A stretch of DNA of 64,000 nucleotides, taken from contig JAFRXL010000034.1 in assembly GCA_017441505.1 (NCBI GenBank), positions 1 through 64,000 on the forward strand, given 5' to 3'. Below, one piece after another: positions 25,333 to 34,235 of this stretch (positions are counted from its first letter, which is position 1; every line of letters begins with the position of its first letter). This DNA comes from Ruminococcus sp. (lineage in GTDB: Bacteria; Bacillota; Clostridia; Oscillospirales; Ruminococcaceae). A model generated the notes under the pieces. The model was not told the DNA's origin, did not search any database, and saw only the letters and a program-made list of their open reading frames with translations. Both the position numbers and the translations under genes were made by a program.

Positions 25333-25842
25333 ATGAGCATTGATATAAAAACCCCTATTTCAAAAGAGGATATAGCCGGTCTTAAAGTCGGTGATACTAT
25401 ATCCATATCAGGCTATATTTTTTGCGGAAGAGATGCAGTCCTTCCGAAGATAGTCGCACTTGCCGAAGAGGGAAAACTCGCTGAACATGGTATTGACCTT
25501 GAAGGAAGTGTCATATTCCATACTGCTGTAAGTCCGGCTGGTGTCGGACCTACATCCAGTAATAAGCTGGAGATAGAAAGCAGTATCGCACCGCTTTCTG
25601 AGTACGGTGTAAGACTCCACCTCGGTAAAGGTGAGATACATAAGGAAACTATCGCTGCACTTGATAAATTCGGTTCTGTGTATGCGGTCATCCCACCGGT
25701 AACCGCTCTGCTGGAAGCTAAGACAACAGAAAAGAAACTCGTTGCCTTTCCGGAACTTGGTATGGAAGCTTTCTATGCACTTAAAGTTGAAGGTTATCCG
25801 GCTATTATAGCCGCTGCACACGGAAGGAGCATTTATGAGTGA
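25333..25842 (+). CDS. class I fumarase / L-tartrate dehydratase-type hydro-lyase, beta subunit
   Basis: The 169-residue protein is the C-terminal-domain subunit of Fe-S hydro-lyases: LKVGDTISISGYIFCGRDAVLPK, VIFHTAVSPAGVGPTSSNKLEIE (substrate/cluster loop) and GEIHKETIAALDKFGSVYAVIPP. The beta gene precedes alpha, the reverse of the common ttdA-ttdB order, and overlaps it by 8 bp. The complex adds or removes water at a double bond of a dicarboxylic acid such as fumarate, tartrate or mesaconate. Confidence 0.87.
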   Translation: MSIDIKTPISKEDIAGLKVGDTISISGYIFCGRDAVLPKIVALAEEGKLAEHGIDLEGSVIFHTAVSPAGVGPTSSNKLEIESSIAPLSEYGVRLHLGKGEIHKETIAALDKFGSVYAVIPPVTALLEAKTTEKKLVAFPELGMEAFYALKVEGYPAIIAAAHGRSIYE

Positions 25843-26695
25843 TATAAATTACGATCAGATCATAGAAAAGGTAAAGAATACTCTCGTGACAGCCGGCTCG
25901 ACATTCCGTCCGGATAAGAAAGAAGCTTATAAGAAGGCTATTGAGTCAGAGAGTAATGAAAAAGCAAAATGGGTGCTTCAGACCATACTCGATAACGCAG
26001 AGGCTGCTGAAGAAAACCACAGTCCGCTTTGTGACGACTCAGGCATACCGCATATGGTACTGGAAGTTGGTCCGGACGCTGTTGTTACAGGAAGAACTCT
26101 CGATGCTATACGTGAAGGCATTGCTCAGGGACTTCGGGCACTTCCGGGACGTCCTATGGGTATCATGGGAAATGACTCTCAGCGTATCGATCAGTCAGGC
26201 GGACTTGACCCTGATTCAGCCGGAGTTAAACCGGCTCCTATACTTATAAGAAATACTGAGGATAACGTTCTCAGACTTCATATAATGATGTTTGGCGGAG
26301 GTCCTGCGATACGTGCAAAGACATATCGTGTGTTCCATAAGCATAACACTCAGACTGTTATAGATGAGATAGTAAACTGGGCAACAGAATCAACTGCACA
26401 GCTTGGATGTACTCCGTGTACTCTCGGAGTTGGCGTTGGCAGATCACATTTTGAAGCCGCTTCTATGATGCTTCAGGCTCTCGTTGACGGCAACCATAAC
26501 GTTCAGAGCGAAATGGAGCAGGAGATAACAAGAAGAGTAAACGAGGCAAATATAGGGCCTCTCGGACTTAAAGGCGATACCACTGTTATTTCAACATTTA
26601 TGAAGGTCGGACCTCAGAGAGCAAGCGGCGTAAGAGTTGTATGTATGAGACCATGCTGCTGCTTTGAACCAAGAATCGCTACAGTTGAACTGTAA
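25835..26695 (+). CDS. class I fumarase / L-tartrate dehydratase-type hydro-lyase, alpha subunit
   Basis: The 286-residue protein supplies the [4Fe-4S] ligands. Cysteines are visible in SPLCDDSGIPHM, in QLGCTPCTLGVGVGRSHFEA and in MRPCCCFEPRIATVEL at the C-terminus. GGGPAIRAKTYR and the GLKGDTT loop are also conserved. Overlap with the beta gene implies a stable pair. Because it closes the small-acid block directly before the polymerase gene, I infer that it serves surface-polymer precursor synthesis rather than the TCA cycle. Confidence 0.88.
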   Translation: MSDINYDQIIEKVKNTLVTAGSTFRPDKKEAYKKAIESESNEKAKWVLQTILDNAEAAEENHSPLCDDSGIPHMVLEVGPDAVVTGRTLDAIREGIAQGLRALPGRPMGIMGNDSQRIDQSGGLDPDSAGVKPAPILIRNTEDNVLRLHIMMFGGGPAIRAKTYRVFHKHNTQTVIDEIVNWATESTAQLGCTPCTLGVGVGRSHFEAASMMLQALVDGNHNVQSEMEQEITRRVNEANIGPLGLKGDTTVISTFMKVGPQRASGVRVVCMRPCCCFEPRIATVEL

Positions 26696-26710
26696 GCCCG
26701 GAGGTAGACC

Positions 26711-27931
26711 GTGGTAATATGTAAAAATAAATTCAGATTACACATAAATGAGGAATTCATTTACATTCTGGCATTCGGACTGTATTTTTTTGCTGAGTAC
26801 TACCGCTCGACCATGTTCTTCCACACTTTTCCCACGTTTTTTTTAGGTCCTCTGAAAGCTATGGCTACCGGACTGCTTATACTGAAATGTGTGATACACG
26901 ATCAGTATAAGATGAAAAGATTCCTTACCATAGCATCGTCAATATTGCTTTCGCTGCTTATAACGGTCAAATCGGAATATGCCCATGTGTTTTCAACGAT
27001 GCTGTTTATAATATCGGCACAGGGAGTAAATTTCGATAATATGCTGAAATGTACGCTGTATATAGGCTTGACTTTAACAATTATATCAGTAGCAGCTTCG
27101 CAAGTCGGAATAATACCTGATCTTGTCTATTACAGAGATAACGGAAGTATACGTCATTCATTCGGTACGATATATCCGACGGACTTTGCAGCTCACATTT
27201 TCTATCTTGCACTTACGTTCTTCTATCTGCAAAGAGGAAAATTATGCTTCAAGCACGTATGTATGATACTGTTCCTCATAGTATTCCTTGATGTGTTATG
27301 CGATACAAGACTTACTGAACTGCAATTGATCTTTTTATTGTTAGCTGCATTATTATACAAAAGAGCATATATAAAGGAAAGGATAAGTCTGTTCTACAAG
27401 ATAGCTATTCCTGCGGCAATGCCTGTATGTGCCTTTATTTCTATAATGATATGTAAGATTTATGATAAAAAAGACCCTACCTGGAAGATGCTGAATTCGA
27501 TCGTTTCAAGAAGACTTGAATACGGTAATAACTCGCTGAACGATAATAAGGTCAATCTCTTCGGAAGATTCATCGAGCAGAACGGAAGCGGAGGAACTGT
27601 TGATAATATGTATCAGAGAAATCTTGAATATACATTTATCGACATCTCCTATATGCGAGTTCTTCTTATGTACGGACTTGTAATGTTCGTGATAGTTCTT
27701 ACAGTCTATCCGGCACTTTGTGCCATAAGAATGAAAAAAGGCGACCTTCTTCTTCCGATGTGTTTCTTTGTAATAGCTGTTTCAAGTATGATAGATCATC
27801 ATCTGATAGATTTTGCTTATAACACGTTTATACTTTGTCTGTTTATGAATAAATATAATCCTGTTGCTGACAGGGTGATAGAAAAAGCAGTTCCGAAAAA
27901 AAGAAGATTCAGGATACGTTTGAAAGCGTAA
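26711..27931 (+). CDS. polytopic membrane protein, O-antigen-polymerase-like (Wzy role)
   Basis: The 406-residue protein has about ten hydrophobic segments and a larger hydrophilic loop between about 250 and 305, the usual architecture of Wzy polymerases and ligases. It starts with GTG at 26711, supported by CGGAGG 6-7 nt upstream. Sequence conservation in this group is low, so the call rests on topology and on the adjoining flippase gene. It would join repeat units on the outer face of the membrane. Confidence 0.7.
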   Translation: MVICKNKFRLHINEEFIYILAFGLYFFAEYYRSTMFFHTFPTFFLGPLKAMATGLLILKCVIHDQYKMKRFLTIASSILLSLLITVKSEYAHVFSTMLFIISAQGVNFDNMLKCTLYIGLTLTIISVAASQVGIIPDLVYYRDNGSIRHSFGTIYPTDFAAHIFYLALTFFYLQRGKLCFKHVCMILFLIVFLDVLCDTRLTELQLIFLLLAALLYKRAYIKERISLFYKIAIPAAMPVCAFISIMICKIYDKKDPTWKMLNSIVSRRLEYGNNSLNDNKVNLFGRFIEQNGSGGTVDNMYQRNLEYTFIDISYMRVLLMYGLVMFVIVLTVYPALCAIRMKKGDLLLPMCFFVIAVSSMIDHHLIDFAYNTFILCLFMNKYNPVADRVIEKAVPKKRRFRIRLKA

Positions 27932-27938
27932 GTTTAAC

Positions 27939-27972
27939 ACCGCACAAAGACCATATATCGCCTTTGTGCGGT
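27939..27972. other. intergenic hairpin between polymerase-like and flippase genes
   Basis: The inverted repeat ACCGCACAAAG / CCTTTGTGCGGT has no T run after it. It may stabilise or process the long mRNA rather than end it. Confidence 0.5.
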
Positions 27973-28011
27973 ATTGCCTAAAAAGAAATTGAAAAGAGAG
28001 AAATAAAAATA

Positions 28012-29466
28012 ATGGCGAAACAAAAGTCAGTAAAATTTAATTTTATAATGGAGTCGATATTAACTATGTCGACTTTCATTTTTCCTCTTATTACCTTTCC
28101 TTATGTAACGAGGATACTTGGTGCGAATGGTACCGGAAAAGTTGCGTTTGCAACTTCGATAATATCCTATTTTAATATCATTGCTCAGCTTGGTATACCA
28201 AAATACGGAATCAGAGCCTGTGCGAAGGTGAGGGATGACAAAGAGAAGCTTACACGAACAGCTCACGAGCTTCTTATCATCAATATAGTTATGAGCCTTA
28301 TTTCGTATCTGCTTCTCGCATCAGCGATAATACTGATACCGAAACTAAGACACGAGAAATTGCTGTATATTATAATCAGCTTCACGATATTATTCAATAC
28401 AATAGGAATGGAGTGGCTGTATAAAGCTCTTGAGCAGTATGCGTATATCACTGTTAGATCGATAATCTTCAAGTTCATAGCGTTGCTTTCTATGTTTATG
28501 TTTGTAAGACATGAAGGCGATTATCAGATATACGGAGCAGTATCCATACTTGCAGCATCAGCTTCAAATATATTCAACTTTATCCATGTTCATAAGTATA
28601 TAAGCATGAAGCCTGTGGGGAACTACAATTATCGTCAGCATCTTAAAGCGGTAGCAGTATTTTTCGCAATGGCTTGTGCGACGACTATATATACTCACCT
28701 TGATACTGTAATGCTCGGCTTTATGAAAACAGACGATGATGTAGGTTACTACAATGCGGCTGTCAAGATAAAAGTCATACTGGTAAGTGTCGTTACCTCG
28801 CTTGGAACAGTTCTTCTTCCGAGAGTATCTTATTATATACAGCAGGGAAAGACCGAGGAGTTCAGAAAGATAACAAGAAAAGCTCTGAATTTTGTTATGC
28901 TCATTGCAACTCCGCTTACTGTATACTTTATCATGTTTGCAAAAGCAGGAATACTCTTCCTTTCGGGTAAGAATTTTTACGATTCTATAGTGCCTATGCA
29001 GCTTATAATGCCGACGCTTATACTGATAGGTCTTTCAAATATCACCGGAATACAGGTGCTTGTACCGCTTGGAAAGGAAAAAGTAGTTCTATACTCCGAG
29101 ATCGCCGGAGCTGTAGTTGATCTGGCACTGAATGCGGTACTGATACCGTTTATGGCATCATCAGGTGCAGCGATAGGTACACTTGTAGCTGAATTTGTAG
29201 TCCTTGCTTATCAGTATAACGCACTTAAAGATCAGCTTTCGGAAGATCTGAAAAAAATACACTATTTCAAGATATTAGCGGCGATAGCAGCCGGCTCGCT
29301 TGGTTCAGTGTGGGTACTTTGGCTGGGACTCGGCAGCTTCCTTACACTTCTTATATCTTCGGTTATTTTCTTCGGATTATACGGAGTGACACTTCTCATA
29401 TTAAAAGAAAAGCTTGTTAATGAGATCTTTGAACAGGTAATTGGAAAGATCAAAAAACGTTTTTAA
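28012..29466 (+). CDS. wzx: polysaccharide flippase (Wzx/MATE-type)
   Basis: The 484-residue protein has 12 to 14 hydrophobic helices. The N-terminal pattern FIFPLITFPYVTRILGANGTGKVAFATSII is that of the RfbX/Wzx family, and GTVLLPRVSYYIQQGK lies mid-protein. It should export lipid-linked repeat units made by the genes upstream. The ribosome site is weak (AGAGAG). Confidence 0.9.
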   Translation: MAKQKSVKFNFIMESILTMSTFIFPLITFPYVTRILGANGTGKVAFATSIISYFNIIAQLGIPKYGIRACAKVRDDKEKLTRTAHELLIINIVMSLISYLLLASAIILIPKLRHEKLLYIIISFTILFNTIGMEWLYKALEQYAYITVRSIIFKFIALLSMFMFVRHEGDYQIYGAVSILAASASNIFNFIHVHKYISMKPVGNYNYRQHLKAVAVFFAMACATTIYTHLDTVMLGFMKTDDDVGYYNAAVKIKVILVSVVTSLGTVLLPRVSYYIQQGKTEEFRKITRKALNFVMLIATPLTVYFIMFAKAGILFLSGKNFYDSIVPMQLIMPTLILIGLSNITGIQVLVPLGKEKVVLYSEIAGAVVDLALNAVLIPFMASSGAAIGTLVAEFVVLAYQYNALKDQLSEDLKKIHYFKILAAIAAGSLGSVWVLWLGLGSFLTLLISSVIFFGLYGVTLLILKEKLVNEIFEQVIGKIKKRF

Positions 29467-29479
29467 AGGAGCGATGAAA

Positions 29480-30592
29480 ATGAAATATGATTATCTTATA
29501 GTCGGAGCAGGACTTTATGGTGCTGTATTTGCTCATGAAGCAGTAAATGCAGGAAAGAAAGTGCTTGTCGTTGAAAAGCGTCCGCATATTGCCGGAAACG
29601 TTTACACAGAGGACGTTGAGGGAATAAATGTCCACAAGTATGGAGCTCATATTTTCCACACCAATAATAAGAAGGTCTGGGAGTATATAACTAAGTTTGC
29701 AGAGTTCAACCGCTTCACAAACTCTCCTGTAGCAAATTATAAAGGCGAGCTCTATTCGCTTCCTTTCAATATGTATACCTTCAATAAGATGTGGGGAGTT
29801 GTTACTCCTGAGGAGGCTGCTGCTAAGATAGAGGAGCAGCGTAAGGAGATAAAAGGTGAGCCGAAGAATCTTGAGGAGCAGGCTATCAGTCTGGTTGGAC
29901 GTGACATCTACGAAAAGCTCATAAAGGGCTACACCGAGAAGCAGTGGGGACGTGACTGCAAGGAGCTTCCTTCATTTATTATAAAGAGACTCCCTGTTCG
30001 TCTTACATTTGATAATAACTATTTCAATGCACTCTATCAGGGAATACCGGTTGGCGGATATACAAAAATGGTAGAAAATCTGCTCGATGGTATTGAAGTA
30101 AGACTTGATACCGATTACCTTAAAAACAAGCAGGAGCTTGATGCACTGGCTGATAAGGTCGTATATACAGGTCCTATCGATGCTTACTTTGATTTCAGCC
30201 TCGGTACACTTGAATACCGTTCAGTACGTTTTGAAAACGAGCTTCTTGATATTCCTAATTATCAGGGAAATGCAGCTGTGAACTATACTGACCGTGAAAC
30301 TCCGTGGACTCGTATAATCGAGCATAAATGGTTTGAATTTGGTAAGAATAAGGACGGAAATGATATTCCTAAGACCGTTATAAGCCGTGAGTACAGCTCT
30401 GAGTGGAAGCCGGGCGATGAACCATATTATCCGGTCAATGACGAGAAAAATGGTGCTCTTTATGCTGAGTACAAAAAGCTTGCTGATAAAGAGCAGAATA
30501 TGATATTCGGCGGAAGACTCGGTGAATATAAGTATTACGATATGGATGCTGTTATTGCTTCGGCACTTGATATGGCTGAGAGAGAATTATAA
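29480..30592 (+). CDS. glf: UDP-galactopyranose mutase
   Basis: The 370-residue protein starts at the ATG at 29480, 8 nt after GGAG; earlier in-frame ATGs lie too close to or before that site. It has the FAD motif LIVGAGLYGAVFAHE, EKRPHIAGNVYTED, the substrate-binding HKYGAHIFHTN, YTEKQWGRDCKELP and R(S/T)ISREYS-type residues in VISREYSSEW. It interconverts UDP-galactopyranose and UDP-galactofuranose, so the polymer should contain galactofuranose. A Galf transferase of the GlfT type is not seen. Confidence 0.95.
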   Translation: MKYDYLIVGAGLYGAVFAHEAVNAGKKVLVVEKRPHIAGNVYTEDVEGINVHKYGAHIFHTNNKKVWEYITKFAEFNRFTNSPVANYKGELYSLPFNMYTFNKMWGVVTPEEAAAKIEEQRKEIKGEPKNLEEQAISLVGRDIYEKLIKGYTEKQWGRDCKELPSFIIKRLPVRLTFDNNYFNALYQGIPVGGYTKMVENLLDGIEVRLDTDYLKNKQELDALADKVVYTGPIDAYFDFSLGTLEYRSVRFENELLDIPNYQGNAAVNYTDRETPWTRIIEHKWFEFGKNKDGNDIPKTVISREYSSEWKPGDEPYYPVNDEKNGALYAEYKKLADKEQNMIFGGRLGEYKYYDMDAVIASALDMAEREL

Positions 30593-30598
30593 GAAATA

Positions 30599-30633
30599 TG
30601 AGCATATCCAAATAGGGGGTATGCTCATTTTGA
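30599..30633 (+). terminator. weak terminator after glf
   Basis: The stem TGAGCATA / TATGCTCA is followed by TTTTGATAT and lies just ahead of the galE promoter. Confidence 0.55.
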
Positions 30634-30642
30634 TATGTCCGC

Positions 30643-30671
30643 TTGACAAAGCCCCCATATTGAATTATAAT
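30643..30671 (+). promoter_or_regulatory. promoter of galE-pfp
   Basis: A perfect TTGACA (30643-30648) and perfect TATAAT (30666-30671) have a 17-nt spacer, about 48 nt before the galE start. Confidence 0.88.
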
Positions 30672-30718
30672 ATTATCATAGGAATTGTGCTTTGAAAAAA
30701 GCAGATTGTGAGGTTACT

Positions 30719-31738
30719 ATGAAAAAAATATTGCTTGCAGGAGGAGCAGGATATATCGGCTCCCATACAGCGGTAGAACTTCTGAATTCAGGCTATGAAG
30801 TTGTTATCGCAGATAATTATTCAAACAGCTGTCCGGAAGCTGTGAAACGAGTTGAAGAAATAACCGGAAAATCCGTAAAAACTTACGAAGTCGACATTAA
30901 GGACAAAGATAAGCTGGAAGCAGTATTCAGCGAAAATGACATTGACGCTGTTATACATTTTGCCGGACTTAAAGCTGTTGGTGAATCAGTAGCAAAGCCG
31001 GTGCTTTACTATAGAAATAATATCGATACAACTCTTTCTCTCCTTGAATGTATGGAGAAGTACGGAGTGAAGAATATAATATTCTCGTCAAGTGCGACTG
31101 TATATGGCGAAGAAAATCCTGTACCATATACAGAGGAAATGAAGAGAGGTACCTGCACTAACCCTTACGGCTGGACTAAGGTAATGATGGAGCAGATACT
31201 CGAAGATGCTGCTAAAGCTGACAGTGAGCTTTCAGTTGTCCTTCTCAGATATTTCAATCCTATCGGAGCACATGAGTCCGGTAAGATAGGTGAGGACCCA
31301 CAGGGTATCCCTAATAACCTTATGCCGTATGTAGCTCAGGTAGCAGTTGGCAGACGTGAAAAGCTCACTATATTCGGCAAGGATTATGATACTCCGGACG
31401 GTACCTGCCGCCGTGACTATATCCATGTAGTAGACCTCGCTAAGGGTCACGTTAAGGCTATAGATTACATCCTCGGACATGACGGTGTTGAGGTATTCAA
31501 CCTCGGTACAGGCACTCCTTACAGCGTTACTGAAATAGTCGAGACTTTTGAGAAAGTCAATGACATAAAGATAAACCACGTTTACGGTGACAGAAGACCC
31601 GGTGACCTTCCTGAAAGCTATGCAAATGCAGATAAGGCTCTGAAGATACTCGGCTGGAAGACTGAAAAGACTCTTGCTGATATGTGCCGTGATACATGGA
31701 ACTGGCAGAAGAATAATCCTAATGGATATAAAGCTTGA
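30719..31738 (+). CDS. galE: UDP-glucose 4-epimerase
   Basis: The 339-residue protein starts at the ATG at 30719, with GTGAGG upstream. It has the NAD motif LLAGGAGYIGSHTAVELL, DIKDKD, the SSSATVYG serine block, the catalytic YGWTK, and RYFNPIGAH. It makes UDP-galactose, the substrate of the neighbouring mutase. It has its own consensus promoter, so it may also serve general galactose metabolism. Confidence 0.95.
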   Translation: MKKILLAGGAGYIGSHTAVELLNSGYEVVIADNYSNSCPEAVKRVEEITGKSVKTYEVDIKDKDKLEAVFSENDIDAVIHFAGLKAVGESVAKPVLYYRNNIDTTLSLLECMEKYGVKNIIFSSSATVYGEENPVPYTEEMKRGTCTNPYGWTKVMMEQILEDAAKADSELSVVLLRYFNPIGAHESGKIGEDPQGIPNNLMPYVAQVAVGRREKLTIFGKDYDTPDGTCRRDYIHVVDLAKGHVKAIDYILGHDGVEVFNLGTGTPYSVTEIVETFEKVNDIKINHVYGDRRPGDLPESYANADKALKILGWKTEKTLADMCRDTWNWQKNNPNGYKA

Positions 31739-31765
31739 AAATACGACATAATGAAAGGGAAAAAT

Positions 31766-32983
31766 ATGATCAATATTGCTGTAGCACAGTCAGGCGGTCC
31801 GACTTGTGCAATTAATGCTTCACTTGTAGGTGTTTTTAAGGAATCACTCAAAGTTCCAAAAATTGATGCTATATTCGGTTCGATAAACGGAATAGAGGGT
31901 ATCATCGACAATCATCTTGTTGATATGAAATCAATGATACTTACAAATGCAGATATAGAGCTTCTCAGACAGACTCCTTCAACAGTTCTTGGTTCTTGCA
32001 GATATAAGCTTCCGGACTGGAGAGAAGATGAAGAAGTATACAAGAAGATAGTTGATACTTTCAAGCAGAGAAATATAGGAGCTTTCTTCTATATCGGCGG
32101 AAACGACTCTATGGATACTGTTAACAAGCTCTCTGAGTACGTCTATGAACAGGGACTTGATGTAAAGATAATCGGCATCCCTAAGACTATCGACAACGAC
32201 CTTTGCATAACAGACCATACCCCTGGATTTGGCTCAGCTGCAAAGTACGTTGCAACTACTATGCACGAGATAACCCGTGACAGTATCGTATACAGCATCC
32301 CGTCTGTTACTATCGTTGAGATAATGGGACGTCACGCAGGTTGGCTCACAGCTTCAAGTGCGGTTCTTCACGCTATGGGTGAGACTGCTCCGCATCTTGT
32401 ATATGTGCCGGAGATAAAATTCTCGCTTGAAAGATTCCTTGCTGATGTAAGACAGGAAATGTCCAAGCATAAGGCAGTTATCGTGGCAGTGTCAGAAGGT
32501 ATTGAAGTTCCTGAGGGAGTTCAGTCCGGAGTTGTGGATAACTTTGGTCACAAGTATCTGTCTGGTATAGGCAAATATCTTGAAGAAATAGTCAGAAACG
32601 AGATAGGCTGCAAGGTTCGTTCAGTCGAGCTCAATGTTATGCAGCGTTGTTCATCTCACGTAGGCTCAAAGACCGATATTGACGAGGCTGAAGCTATAGG
32701 TGCAGCCGGAGTTCGTTGTGCACTTGAAGGAAATACCGGAAAAGTAATGGTATTCAAGAGAGTTTCTGATACTCCTTATACAGTAGTTATAGATACTGCT
32801 GCTGCAAATGAGATAGCAAACAACGAAAAGCCGCTGCCAAGAAAATACATAAATTCAGCAGGAAATAATATAAGGGATTTCGCAATAGACTACTTCATGC
32901 CGCTTATACAGGGCGACCTCCAGTTAGTGACAGAGCACGGTATACCGAAACATTTCGCTATACACGAGTCGGTTTTGAAATAA
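31766..32983 (+). CDS. pfp: 6-phosphofructokinase, PPi-dependent type
   Basis: The 405-residue protein starts at 31766 after an AAAGGGA site. It shows AQSGGPTCAINASL, GGNDSMDT, PKTIDNDL, GFGSAAKY and EIMGRHAGWLTA. The Lys in PKTIDNDL, in place of the Gly of ATP-dependent enzymes, marks the pyrophosphate-dependent group. It catalyses reversible phosphorylation of fructose-6-phosphate in glycolysis. It lies 27 bp after galE and is followed by a terminator; its presence inside a surface-polymer locus is probably incidental. Confidence 0.9.
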   Translation: MINIAVAQSGGPTCAINASLVGVFKESLKVPKIDAIFGSINGIEGIIDNHLVDMKSMILTNADIELLRQTPSTVLGSCRYKLPDWREDEEVYKKIVDTFKQRNIGAFFYIGGNDSMDTVNKLSEYVYEQGLDVKIIGIPKTIDNDLCITDHTPGFGSAAKYVATTMHEITRDSIVYSIPSVTIVEIMGRHAGWLTASSAVLHAMGETAPHLVYVPEIKFSLERFLADVRQEMSKHKAVIVAVSEGIEVPEGVQSGVVDNFGHKYLSGIGKYLEEIVRNEIGCKVRSVELNVMQRCSSHVGSKTDIDEAEAIGAAGVRCALEGNTGKVMVFKRVSDTPYTVVIDTAAANEIANNEKPLPRKYINSAGNNIRDFAIDYFMPLIQGDLQLVTEHGIPKHFAIHESVLK

Positions 32984-32989
32984 AATCAC

Positions 32990-33019
32990 AAAGCACAGCC
33001 TTTATGACTGTGCTTTTTT
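32990..33019 (+). terminator. terminator after pfp
   Basis: The stem AAAGCACAG / CTGTGCTTT is followed by a T run. Confidence 0.88.
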
Positions 33020-33060
33020 GTGAGGAGTTATTAATCTTATTGTGAATATTATATCAGTAC

Positions 33061-33089
33061 TGGACTTTTTATTTGGAATATGGTATAAT
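33061..33089 (+). promoter_or_regulatory. promoter of rfbB
   Basis: TGGACT (33061-33066) and TATAAT (33084-33089) have a 17-nt spacer. Confidence 0.65.
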
Positions 33090-33155
33090 AAAAATGTATG
33101 AAAAATTTTCAATATATTTTTTGAGAGAATCATTATAAAAGATGGGAGATATAAT

Positions 33156-34184
33156 ATGAACGTTTTTGTAACAGGCGGTGCAGGTTTTATCGGTGCAAAT
33201 TTTGTATTCCATATGCTCAATACTTATCCTGATTACAGGATAGTATGCCTTGATAAGTTGACTTATGCCGGTAACCTTTCTACCCTTGAACCCGTTATGA
33301 ATAACCCTAATTTCAGATTTGTGAAAATAGATATATGTGATAGAGAAGCGATTTACAAGCTTTTTGAGGAGGAAAAACCGGATATTGTGGTCAACTTTGC
33401 AGCTGAGTCTCATGTTGACCGCTCTATCGAGAATCCTGAGATATTCCTTCAGACCAATATCCTCGGAACACAGGTGCTTATGGATGCCTGCCGCAAGTAC
33501 GGTATACAGCGTTATCATCAGGTAAGTACAGATGAAGTTTACGGCGACCTTCCGCTTGACCGTCCTGACCTTTTCTTTACTGAGACAACACCTATCCATA
33601 CAAGCAGCCCTTACAGCTCATCAAAAGCCGGAGCTGACTTGCTCGTGCTCGCTTACCACAGAACTTACGGACTCCCTGTGACTATCTCAAGATGTTCAAA
33701 TAACTACGGACCATATCACTTCCCTGAAAAGCTCATACCTCTTATGATAGCAAATGCACTCAACGATAAGCCGCTGCCTGTATACGGTGAGGGACTTAAT
33801 GTCCGTGACTGGCTCTATGTTGAGGACCACTGCCGTGCTATCGACCTTATCATTCACAAGGGCAAAGTCGGCGAGGTATACAATGTCGGCGGACATAACG
33901 AAATGAAGAACATCGATATTGTTAAGCTTATCTGTAAGGAACTTGGCAAGCCGGAGTCACTTATAACTCACGTTGAGGACAGAAAGGGTCATGATATGCG
34001 TTATGCTATCGACCCTACAAAGATCCACAACGAGCTCGGCTGGCTGCCTGAGACAAAGTTTGAGGACGGTATCAAAAAGACTATCAAGTGGTATCTGGAG
34101 AATAAGGAATGGTGGGAGACTATCATTTCAGGCGAATACCAGAATTACTATGAAAAAATGTATGGAAACAGAGCAGAAGTCTGA
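33156..34184 (+). CDS. rfbB: dTDP-glucose 4,6-dehydratase
   Basis: The 342-residue protein has the Rossmann motif VFVTGGAGFIGANF, NFAAESHVDRSI, VSTDEVYGDL, the catalytic YSSSKAGAD and RCSNNYGPYHFPEKLIP. It makes dTDP-4-keto-6-deoxyglucose, substrate of the ketoisomerase encoded 20 kb upstream at 12741. It is transcribed alone from its own promoter and closes the locus. Confidence 0.96.
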   Translation: MNVFVTGGAGFIGANFVFHMLNTYPDYRIVCLDKLTYAGNLSTLEPVMNNPNFRFVKIDICDREAIYKLFEEEKPDIVVNFAAESHVDRSIENPEIFLQTNILGTQVLMDACRKYGIQRYHQVSTDEVYGDLPLDRPDLFFTETTPIHTSSPYSSSKAGADLLVLAYHRTYGLPVTISRCSNNYGPYHFPEKLIPLMIANALNDKPLPVYGEGLNVRDWLYVEDHCRAIDLIIHKGKVGEVYNVGGHNEMKNIDIVKLICKELGKPESLITHVEDRKGHDMRYAIDPTKIHNELGWLPETKFEDGIKKTIKWYLENKEWWETIISGEYQNYYEKMYGNRAEV

Positions 34185-34197
34185 TTAAGCACAATAA

Positions 34198-34235
34198 AGA
34201 CCCTTTCCGGATCAAAGGAAAGGGTCTGTTTTTAT
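34198..34235 (+). terminator. terminator between rfbB and the convergent GH31 gene
   Basis: A stem of 11 bp (34198-34208 with 34217-34227) is followed by GTTTTTATTTT. It likely acts for both strands. Confidence 0.9.
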
